Part shown: positions 32,190 to 42,000 of the stretch, piece after piece | Numbering within the stretch: the stretch's first letter is position 1 | Layout of the letters: each line of letters starts with the position of its first letter | DNA from: Annona cherimola | Taxonomy: Eukaryota; Streptophyta; Magnoliopsida; Magnoliales; Annonaceae | Length of the DNA stretch: 64,000 nucleotides | Reading direction: 5' to 3' | Assembly: GCA_030490835.1 (NCBI GenBank) | Contig: CM059973.1 | Location: 55,432,008 to 55,496,007 of the forward strand | The notes under the pieces: model-generated | What the model saw: the letters and a program-made list of their open reading frames with translations, nothing else | Database searches by the model: none | Told to the model about the DNA's origin: nothing | Program-made: the position numbers and the translations under genes

Positions 32190-32671
32190 AATCTTGCATC
32201 GGGACGACATAAAAATCGGCCCATACCTGAACTTGATCCATTCGATTCTGGATCAGTTCATCGAGATCCGACTCCCGCTCCAGTCTTTTCATTTTATTCA
32301 TCCGCTCATGTTCGTCCTATCAAACCCATTTCAATCTGCATATCCCATTTCCCAATTTCAATTCCCCAAATCATTGGTAATTAAACCATTTTTGAAGGAT
32401 TGACAAAAAGGGGAGATAGAATAGATAGAATAGAGTATCACAAGCATAGGCTTTAGAGCATTATGGGTCGGGTAGTTTGTATTTAGGTTTCATTTTTGCT
32501 TTACATTGTAATCTGAAAAATGAAATTTGATTTATGAAACTTGTTTTATGTTCAAATATGTCTCATGCTTGCTATACTCTGTTTGAAAGTTTTTATGATG
32601 ATTTGTTTTGGAAACTATATGATTATGATTTTCTTGAAAGGTACAAACTCAAATTAGTTTTGTCAATCATC
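32190..32671 (+). other. copia-2 3' internal non-coding region with an extra polypurine tract
   Basis: AAAAGGGGAGATAGAA at about 32406-32420 duplicates the functional tract next to the LTR (32672-32685). Repeated polypurine tracts upstream of the 3' LTR have been described for Sireviruses. No ORF of interest otherwise. Confidence 0.6.
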
Positions 32672-32685
32672 AAAAAGGGGGAGAT
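32672..32685 (+). other. Polypurine tract of copia-2
   Basis: AAAAAGGGGGAGAT directly before the LTR start TGTTGG at 32686. Confidence 0.92.
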
Positions 32686-34011
32686 TGTTGGAAATAATGT
32701 TTAAAACAAAACAAATTTGACCAAAGCATGAGTTTTGATGATTAACAAAGTTAAATTTGAGTATAATGTGAATACTAATGTTCATGTTGAATGGTTTAAG
32801 GAAAGGAAATAGCCAAGTCGATCTCCAAGTAGACTTGGGCTTCGACTTAGGGTGAAGTCGATCCCAAAGTCGACTCCAACTTCGACTCCAAATTGAACCC
32901 CACGACCAGTTTTAAAAATAGAAGAAGAGCAGGTGAAGTCGCAGGCCAAGTCGACTCCACTTGCGACTTGGGAAGCCAAGTCGCAAACGAAGTCGACTCC
33001 AGCATCGACTTGAGACGGCAAAAACACTCCAGAGTTGATTTTGGGGCACGAAAATGCCGAAGTCGCAGACGAAGTCGACCCCAAGTTCGACTTGACATTT
33101 TCAAAGTTCAAAGATGCAGATTCAAGCTCATTTTCAAAGATCAACTTAAGATTCTCAGGTCCAAGGCAAAGCTCCAAGCATACTTTCAAGATATGAAGAT
33201 TAATGAATCAAAGGCAAAATCAACCAATACAAAGTTTTCAAGCTTCACAAGGTCTACAAAATATTGTTGAAGGAAAGAAGCCAAGCAAGCTAAAGGAAAA
33301 GACCAAACTGTTTTCGGCAAAAAGACGAGTCAAGTCGCAACCCAAGTCGACTCCAAGATCGACTTGAGGTCAAGTCTGAAACCAAGTCGACCCAGACTCA
33401 CACTTGAAAAATGCGAAACTGAAGTCGCAAACGAAGTCGACTCCAGTTGCGACTTGGGGAGCCAAGTCACAGACGAAGTCGACTCCACCTGCGACTTGGG
33501 GAACCAACGTTCGAATTTTTGAACGTTGGAACATTTATTGCGCGCCAACCACTTGTATAACGTTCGAATCTTCCCCATTCTATAAATAGACACTCAAGCA
33601 AACGAGAAGAAACACACTACATTGTCTAAAGATAGAAAAGATGTGCAAACAAGAGTTCCCATTTGCTTTTCTCTAAATTCGAGTGATCTATACACTTTCA
33701 AAGGAAGAACTAGCTTCAAGTTGCAAGTAGCTTCAACGGCATACAACCGGTTGCATCTACAAATTCTTCCTCAAGTTCAATCTTGCCTACACAACTCTGT
33801 AAAGTGTAGATCTTCCTTATTTTCATTACTCTTTGTTATTGGTCTTGGTTTGAGTTTGTTGTAACAAACCAAGACGTTGCAAGTAGAGTTGTGATTGGAG
33901 TTGAACTCATCACCTACTTGTATCAAGTGTATAAGCCCCCTAGAGCTAGAATCTAGAAGAGAGCATAGGCTCTGATTGTGTATGCCCCCTAGAGCTAGAA
34001 TCTAGAAGAGA
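32686..34011 (+). repeat. 3' LTR of copia-2, truncated
   Basis: Starts TGTTGGAAATAATG and follows the 5' LTR until TCTAGAAGAGA at 34011, where the match ends; about 270 bases of the LTR end are missing. Contains the hairpin array (about 32810-33500, one 39-bp unit shorter) and TATAAATA at 33581-33588. Its terminus, target duplication and the expected LARD remainder are absent. Confidence 0.93.
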
Positions 34012-35216
34012 ATGCTGGGCCCAATAGGCCTACTGAAGGGTTTTGGGTCTAATTAGACCAATTAGATGGTTTTAGACCCTAGTTACGTGTTTTGAGAAAT
34101 GAAAAACTAAGATGGGCCCAAATGGGCTCATTAGAAAATTTTGGGCTTAAGTCGACTCTTTGGAATGGGCCCAATGAAAAAATTTAGGTTAAATTTACCT
34201 GCCTAGCTTTTAGATGAAGGTTGTATAAAATTTATGGGTATATAGATTGTAATGGATCTATATATTCCTAATTCTAGCTTAAGAAGATAGTTTCTATAGC
34301 TTTTAATAAACACAGCTTCGCCCTCTTTTAGATTTTACATGTCCTTAGGTCGCTACCACCTAGTGGATCCTGCGGATCATGCGTATTCCCCATATGAGAG
34401 CAAAATACTAGCATTAGGTCCACTGTAGAAATCTCTTGCTAAAGAAAAAAATAAGATCTATCATGTAGATCCATCATGATTGGATTGCTAAGATCGTGAA
34501 AACTAGGCGGGTTTGATGATTTTGTTCTAGCAGCATGATAACTTGACACAGTGGTTTTATTTGAGCACAAAGGTTTGGGTTAAAAAATGTGAGGATGAGT
34601 GTGAAATGAAAATGATTTTTTTAGAAAAAAAATCAATTATCTGTTTTTTAGAAATTATACTTGTGGATAAAGTAATTTTTTTTTTATGCAAACGATTTTT
34701 TGAAAAACAGAAAAAAAATACTCAACACTACATTCCAAGTCATCTGCTAATCAAAGATTTTCCATATGAGGTAAACAAAAATTTTAGCAAAAATGATTTT
34801 CATAAAAAATAGAAAAAATGTTTAACCATTTTTTCAAATCATTTGTCACTTAGAGATTATCTATATAAAGTAAAATAATTTTTTAAAATTTTTTACTTTT
34901 GATTTTAGGTTGGAAAATGGAAAAGAATTTTTTTTTTGAAGAGTTTTGAAAAAAAATTTGGGATGAAGGGAGCTCAAAATACTAACAGAATTTTTTATTT
35001 TTTGAGAGAAAGAGAGTGAAAAGAGCTCTTAGGAATTATGGGTGAGCTAGAGGATTATGTTGGGATGAGGCTTGTGTTCAAATGGGTGTTCAAAGAGGCT
35101 ATTTTATAGGCCTTGATACAGCGGCTTCGTGGTTGCAAGTGGTTCTTCTTGAAAAATATTGTCTTAGCTATCAAGTAATCAATTCATGGAATTGAGGTTC
35201 AGTGGTCTTTGCTCGG
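34012..35216. other. Unassigned DNA after the copia-2 breakpoint
   Basis: Starts with TGCTGGGCCCAATAGGCC, which could be the beginning of another LTR, and continues AT-rich without a gene. Near 35098-35115 the minus strand reads GGCCTATAAAATAGCC followed by a CT/GA-biased leader, the same layout as the gypsy A LTR promoter. I suspect an LTR fragment but could not define both ends. Confidence 0.4.
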
Positions 35217-35224
35217 CTATTTAT

Positions 35225-36685
35225 TAGGGGCGCAACTCGAGTCGGTTCGGTATGGGTAGTGGTTTCTATCCTACTCGAACCCTCTTTGTAAAAGGCCTAC
35301 CCTACCCTACCCATTTGTCAGTTCGGTTCATAGTATACCCTACCTTACCCATTTGTCGGTTTGGTTCCTAGTATACCCTACCCTACCCATTACCCATAGG
35401 GTTGGTTCCGGTTTCGGTTCCAAATCGGTTCCTTTAATACTCAAATACAATATTTTTTAAAAATTTCTATGTTATTTTAAATAATGTAAAATAATACTCA
35501 TTTATGTTTTAAAATCATAAGTACATATATAATTATTTAATTATTATATAAAAATACGAAGTATAGACCATCATGACCCAATCATTAAAACTATTACTAT
35601 ATTATAATCATAAGTCGCAAGCGTATTTATAAGAGTCTTTCGGAAGTCAATGACATATATATAAATTCATTTAAATTTATACTTCATAAGGTACAAAATT
35701 CATTTAAATTCAAATTTGTTAAAATATGTGTTCACATAAGATGTCAGAGACAAAGCATAATACCTATATAATATATATTATACATATATATAATTATGCA
35801 CCGAATTAATTACCCATATGAGTACCTATGCAGGTCGGTTCTGGGTACCTAATGTATCTACCCTACCCGTACCCTATTTGAGGAGGTGGGTAATAATTTG
35901 TACCCTACTCATACCCATGGGTAATATTTTCTACCTTACCCTACCCAAATTAGGGTCGGGTCGTTGGGTACCCATGGGTACCCTACCCAAGTTGCACCCC
36001 TACTAGGGGTGCAACTTGGGCTGGGTTGAGCCCGAACCCGATTTTGGGCAGTGTTGAAACTTGCTTTTTCATAACTCGAGCCCGAAAAACCCGAACCCGA
36101 GGAACCCGATTTGTAAATATGATAAGGTTAGGGTTCAAGTGAATCCAAACCCGAAGAACCCGAGCCCGATTTTTCATTTTATATTTATTATAAAATATAT
36201 TATATACATACTATTTAAACAATATTTCTTTATATTCTTTATATTTTATATTATTATATCTATATTTGAACACATATTTGGCATATTGTAATTTTATTGT
36301 AAATAAAGTATATTATTTCATTTATATTTATCTTTTATTTCTATCATTCATTTTTACACTTATTAATTTTTTTTCTTTATCTTAGTTTTGATGTTAAATT
36401 TTTTTTAGAAATATTCTTTATATTACTATTTTAAAAAAATATGTAGTTTGATTATATATTATTATGTTTACCTACATAATTTGTTATTATTATTTATTCA
36501 TATGAAATTCTAAACTTATCACTTTTAAATAAAATGTAAATTCATCAAAATAAATTCCAACCCGAAACTCAGCCCGAACCCGATTTTCAAAAATAGGGTT
36601 AGGGTTCAGGTTTTACAAATAGGGTTAGGGTTAGGGTCGAGATGAACCCGAGTTTCATGAGCCCAAGTTGCACCCCTAACCCCTA
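35225..36685. mobile_element. Non-autonomous hAT element (outer), interrupted near its right end
   Basis: Left terminus TAGGGGCGCAAC at 35225; right terminus GTTGCACCCCTA ending at 36002. The 8-bp duplication CTATTTAT flanks it at 35217-35224 and 36686-36693. The inner hAT (36004-36678) landed on ACCCCTAC, which spans the outer element's last seven bases and the first base of its target duplication. Subterminal regions are filled with TACCC/GGGTA repeats, likely transposase-binding sites. No transposase is encoded. Confidence 0.9.
36004..36678. mobile_element. Non-autonomous hAT element (inner, 675 bp)
   Basis: Termini TAGGGGTGCAACTTGGG and CCCAAGTTGCACCCCTA are inverted repeats. A perfect 8-bp duplication ACCCCTAC is at 35996-36003 and 36679-36686. 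Subterminal arrays of AACCCGA/CGAGCCC motifs; the middle is AT-rich and non-coding. The 8-bp duplication and TAGGGGTG end place it in hAT. Confidence 0.93.
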
Positions 36686-38070
36686 CTATTTATCTGCTAT
36701 CCTCCACATGTTGCCTCTTATTAATGCACATCTTCAGGCCTTGGGTATGTGTAACATATTAGTCTAGAAAAGTGATCTCGACCATGTATTTAATGCAATT
36801 TCCCAAGATCAATCACATTTATGGCAAAATTAATTATTATAACTTCATAAAATTTTGAAATTTCACTTCACAAGTCATGTTTCCATTATTACATCAAGGC
36901 ACATAAAAATAAATTCTACTAGTCTATCATTCTTAATACATGCCTTTAAAATAAATAAATAGAAATAATTATTCTTGAAAATCTTCAGGTAAATCCAAAA
37001 TGCTAGTGTCCCACTTGACTTGGTACACCTATAAAAATAATGGGTTAGTCTCAACATGACTAGCAAGTAGAAAATTATTTGAAAATTGATAATGACCCAA
37101 ATAAAACTTAATTAAATGATAAAGTATGCATTTAATTTAATATCTTAAAAATTAGGCCTCAAATGCAAAATCAAACCCTTCCAATGAGTCCAAAAACATC
37201 AAAAATATAGAAATGGACTATTTAATTATATAAATCAGAGTTAAAATGCTTAATTTATAATTATTTGAAAATGGGCGAATTAAAATTCACCACATCATCC
37301 TGTTCAAAATGGGCCTTATTTACTCAATCCAACTGCCTGTGTCAATCTGGGTCTGTTCTAGACTAAGCCCGACATTCCAAATAGGTCAAACTGTAATTTC
37401 CCATGAATGACTCTTTTGTTTACAAAATATCCAGGAATTTGTCCTTGTTTGGAAAAACTCTTCCCAAGGACCCATCCTGTAAATTTTCCAACCCACCTCT
37501 TGCTAGAAACGTCCGAGACTCCTTTGCTTTATGAATCATTTAATGCCCATCAAAGGCAACCATCCAGTTTGTTGCCATATAAGGAATTTAATGCAAACGA
37601 AAATTTTCAACGCATGTAAATAATTCGAAGGACCCATGCATCTTAATATCCATGTTAAAATCAAATTTTGATGGTCATGCATTCCATATAAAATCGTAGC
37701 AGCTTTTCATGCAACCACCTACATAGTAACACTTGTATATATTAGTTCCATAGAATAAAAATAAATTCCCACGTAATTAATACATATAAAGCAATTCTAT
37801 AGGTATATGAAATTAATTATGCTTATCATATATTCCATGCATATTATAAAATTTCTATACCATTGCTTCGCCTAAAAAAATCATATCCCATACATAAATA
37901 ATTTTTGTATTGAATAATTATGGGAAAAAAATCTAACATTAATTGGAATCAAATATCAACCCTCAAATAAAGTTCTACTTGCTTTACAAAATTTCCCCTT
38001 CCATAGCTCTATTCTCCCAAAATCTTCTTTACGGAATACTCTATACCTAAATCTATTAACTCCCAAACCC

Positions 38071-38078
38071 TTTTTATA
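38071..38078 (-). promoter_or_regulatory. TATA box in gypsy B LTR
   Basis: TATAAAAA on the minus strand, about 420 bp into the LTR; conserved in the other LTR at 51922-51929. Confidence 0.6.
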
Positions 38079-38237
38079 AAAAGTCCCGTAGCTTTTAAGA
38101 GATAGAGAGATAGAGATAAAATTTGATTTAAACTTAAATTTTATCTTAACCAGTTTTATCTAGAAAAGTTCTTATCTCATCCTGTGGGGCCCGCATGCCT
38201 GGGGAGGCAAAAATGCAACAATTAATTATTTTTCTGC

Positions 38238-38312
38238 GAAACCTGCTACTCGAACCCTAGACCTCTAAGACCACTGGACCACCTGTATACCAACCGAGCT
38301 ACACGAGTTGCT
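38238..38312 (-). other. tRNA-like segment with A-box and B-box motifs in gypsy B LTR
   Basis: On the minus strand TAGCTCGGTTGG (38290-38301) resembles an RNA polymerase III A box, and GGTTCGAGTAGC (38245-38256) a B box, at tRNA-like spacing. The other LTR has the same A box but a changed B box (52098-52172). A tRNA relic or SINE head is likely; a functional tRNA is not, since I cannot draw a full cloverleaf. Confidence 0.5.
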
Positions 38313-38495
38313 GAAATAACATTCAAAAATGAAAATATAAATATAACCCATGATATATTTAAATAATAATTGGGCAAGGCCCATTGTTACTGATCTGGCC
38401 CAGTTGGTCAAAAAGTCTACCCTTTCCATGTAGGATGCCCTACTTGGATTTTGACTAGTCAACTTAAATTATTATTATTTTTTCAATATTTTACA

Positions 38496-38506
38496 TTCTC
38501 TCTGCC
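38496..38506 (-). other. Polypurine tract of gypsy B
   Basis: Minus-strand AGGCAGAGAGAA abuts the LTR start TGTAAAAT at 38495. Confidence 0.75.
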
Positions 38507-38538
38507 TTATAAAATTTCGTCATCGAAATTTGTAATAA

Positions 38539-39097
38539 TCAAAATAGATCGTTGAAAAATTCGGGGTAGATTCTGCGAATATCATCCTCTAGCTCCCATA
38601 TAGCTTCTCGCTCACTGTGGTTCCTCCATTGCACTAGAACATGCCGAATTGTCCTCCTCTTTAACTGCTTCTCACGACTATCCAAGATTCGAACAGGACG
38701 TGTAGGATGAGTTAAATCTTCCTCGATCTCATATTGTTCAGGTGACAAAATATGAGTTGAATCAACCACATACTTTCTTAACTGTGAGATATGGAAGACA
38801 TTATGAACACTTGCTAGAGAAGGAGGCAATGCTAGCCGATAGGCAATACCACTAATAATTTCTAATATCTCAAAAGGTCCGATATATCGAGGAGATAATT
38901 TGCCTTTCACCCCGAAACGAGTCACTCCTTTGGTGGGAGAGACTTTTAAGAAGACTAACTTGCCTACTATAAATGGTAGGTCTCTTCGTCTGCCATCAAT
39001 ATACTTTTTCTGGTGATCTTGCGTTGCTTCCAGCCGTCGCCTAATAACTCGAACCACATTAGCAGCTTGCTGAACTAGGGCTGAAGCTAAAAGTTAT
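38539..39097 (-). pseudogene. pol: Integrase C-terminus and chromodomain-like tail of gypsy B pol
   Basis: Open for 172 codons from 39057; the frame extends to the insertion junction at 39097. Shows the GPF-type module (PRYIGPFEILEIISG), VHNVFHISQLRKYV, and a chromodomain-like end (VLVQWRNHSEREAIWELED). The upstream part of integrase lies beyond the 5.9-kb solo LTR at 45002 and above. The two halves fit together once the insertion and one target-duplication copy are disregarded. Confidence 0.9.
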
Positions 39098-42000
39098 TGT
39101 GGCGCCCCGAACCGAGACGTCACTTCGTTACCTCAAGATCTATCAATTGGTAAATGTGAATCAGAATTGTTGCCCTGATCACGCGGCGGGTTATTAATTA
39201 GAATACGTCCATATTTTTTTCGTTTATTTATCTGTCATCAATCATAAACTTGACATGACAATCATCACACATCGGGACATTTTGCTTATAATAAAATTCA
39301 TCATTTCATTCATAGCATCTTTACATGCCTGTCATTATACACTCAATCATTGTACATATCATACTTGCATACATTCAGTCCTTGATTCACATGGAACTTA
39401 GAATTCTAACTAAGTTCATATACACAAACTCATAGCATCTTTTCATGCCTTTCTACAGTGAAAGTTTCCTTGACTTAAGCATTACATTTTACAATTCATA
39501 CATCCATAAATTCATAGATTCAATCTTTGAATCATATATAGAACTTAAAATTCTAATTAAGTTCACATAGACATTAGCATACCTTAGTACATGAAACTTA
39601 TCATAACTTTCCATTTCTTCAATGGATGGCTCCCGTTCCTTTGCCAGATCTCTTCTTTCACCTGTCTATGGGTTGGAAAAACAAAACGTGAGTGACAACT
39701 CAGTAAGCAAACATTTTATCTTTAGAGCAAGGCTTCCTTGAAAACTTTTTTCATAAACATCTTGAACACCTGTTTCTTGAGGACATATATATGTCCTAAA
39801 ATACCATCATGAAATCTTTTGTTCATGAGGACAATTCCATGTCCTTGAACATTTTCGTCAAGCATTCATTATTAAAATCATATACAAGCCACATGAGGCT
39901 TGTTAAAGCAAAACGTACACGTTTTACCTTCTCTGATAGAATCCCTTTAATTCTTATATGAACATTTTCAATGTTCATAGACATTACATGAAATCATCAG
40001 TTGTCAGTGGACGTTTTACATCCAAAACATTTTTCTTATAAATTCTTAGGCAAAGGAGACACCTCATGTCTCAAAACATCATTAAAATAAACCATCATAA
40101 AATCCTTTAGCCAAGAGACATTTTATGTCTCAAAACATTTTTCACATAATTTCCTTTGGCAATGGACATTCATATGTCCTAAAACATCAATCACATAAGC
40201 CTTTCTCGGCAAAGGACACTTTTATGTCCAAAAATATTTTTTCATTATAAAATCCAACAAATTAACATAGGACGTTTTACATCCATAAACCCTTATCATT
40301 TAGGTTCTTTTAGAAATGAACATTCTTATGTCCATCTCAAGTTTCACATAAATCATTTTCATAATTCCCCGTCTTGGGGCTTGTTTATAGCAAACAAGGG
40401 AAACAAAATACGTAAATCATTTTCATAAATGCGTTTGCATAAACACATTTCTTTTAATTCTTGTTATTTACGCTTTTGTGTAAAATACCCTTTCTTTTAG
40501 GGTAATCATTTCATAAAAAATCCCTTTAGGATACTTTCATAAAATCATATTTTCATGACCCAATGTTTGAGCTTTTCAGAAATAAAACATAAGCAAAGGC
40601 ATTTCTCCCCATCCAGTAGTGACACTTAGCAAGTGATCATGCTACCTTTCGGAAGAGAATCCTTAACAACATGCTAGTCGAGCAGCTGTTTATTTATCCT
40701 GCTCCCATCTCAGGGAGGGCGCCGATGGCACTCCTGCCATCCCTTAGCGACTTGGCCTTATGTAGAGTGGGCCCCGATCATCCCAACCGTGCTCTACAAC
40801 CAGCCTATTTCTTGTACCGGTGCACCGTACGTTATCCTGACGAACCGCAGTCCGTTTTGGTTTGAAAAACCATAGACCGCAACCCATGTCCTTTTAAACC
40901 GGGATCACAGACCGCAACCTGCATCCATATGCACAAAAATCTTAGACCGAAGTCTATATTTAAGAATAATTTTTAAAATCACATCACAGACCGCAGTCTG
41001 TGTTAACTTGTAAGTGAGCGCACCCACTTTAACAAGTTGTTATTTGAAATCTAGTTTTAGGATGACCTTCCTTAAGTTCTTTTAGAAATGTTTTGAGTAA
41101 AATATTTTGATAAACATTTGAAATGTTTGAGAAACAATACATCTTAAAATCCTTTTAATAAAAGAATTTTAAATCCTTTGGATTTTCATAAATAAATCAT
41201 ATTTTTCTCTAATATTTGCTTGGTTTCCATTTTAGGACTTTTTGTTTACAAAAGTTATGCAATTTTTCTATCCCCTTGTCCAAAACCTAAAAATTTAATA
41301 ATTGTCCATATATCAATCATTTTTACATAAAGGGAAATTGCACAGTCTTTTGCATGCCATTAAGCAACCTGAAATCAAACCATTTTATGAAATCAATCAT
41401 AGGAGGTTGGTCATCCATAAATCCCTTTTTAACACATCCGTATAAATATTTTTCCAACATTTTTAACATAGATTTCCTTATCTAAAGGAAATCAAAACTT
41501 TTCGAACATCATTTTAAAACATATAGACTATGTCCAAAACATCATTTACTATTTAATTATCTTTACCTAGCAAAACAAATCTTTTTCATCATTGTTTATC
41601 GCGAGTTATTGTAGAAATAACTCAAAACTCATTTACAAACAATATTTTGTGAAAAAGGATAAAATTCCTTTTTTCTTATAAAATGTTGTTGAAACAATAT
41701 CATATAGAACTTGCTTACTTAAAGCAAATTCTTAAAACCATCGGTATTAAACATGGAATCCTTAAAAAGCATTAGCATAGAGAACTTGCTTACTTATAAG
41801 CAAAATTTCTCAATTTCATTAACATGAAGCATTCCCATCCTTGGCAACACTTAGGATAAATTATTTATCTTAAGAAGTGTCGCTTGCTTCCCATGAAGCA
41901 AACCTTAGGACTTTTCATTAAAGTCATCATTTTTCAAAACTTATGGCTTTGCATTAAAGCCGTCATATTCAAAACTTGTGCTTGTCCATTCGTTAAAACA

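Larger units (their letters stand above)
23721..34011 (+). mobile_element. copia-2: Sirevirus-like Ty1/copia element with third ORF
   Basis: Plus-strand element: 5' LTR 23721-25358, tRNA-Met primer site, gag, pol, a third ORF, polypurine tract, and a 3' LTR broken at 34011. It is inserted in the LARD 5' LTR after GTTCG (23716-23720), presumably one copy of the 5-bp target duplication. The order protease-integrase-RT-RNase H defines Ty1/copia; the third ORF after pol and the repeated polypurine tract point to Sirevirus. gag and pol are disabled. Confidence 0.92.
36750..38495 (-). repeat. 3' LTR of gypsy B (1746 bp)
   Basis: Minus-strand start TGTAAAATATTG at 38495, end at 36750 (plus strand TGTAACATATTAG). 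Matches 50614-52356 along its length. TATA box (TATAAAAA, minus) at 38071-38078. Confidence 0.95.

Noticed and set aside
32782..33189. Open frames over the copia LTR arrays (also at 23817-24344 and 3847-4239)
   Set aside because: Repetitive VDST/RLRLR-like translations come from the GTCGAC units, and several overlapping frames are open at once.
38238..38312. Functional tRNA gene
   Set aside because: A- and B-box similarity only; no complete cloverleaf and the copy in the other LTR is damaged.
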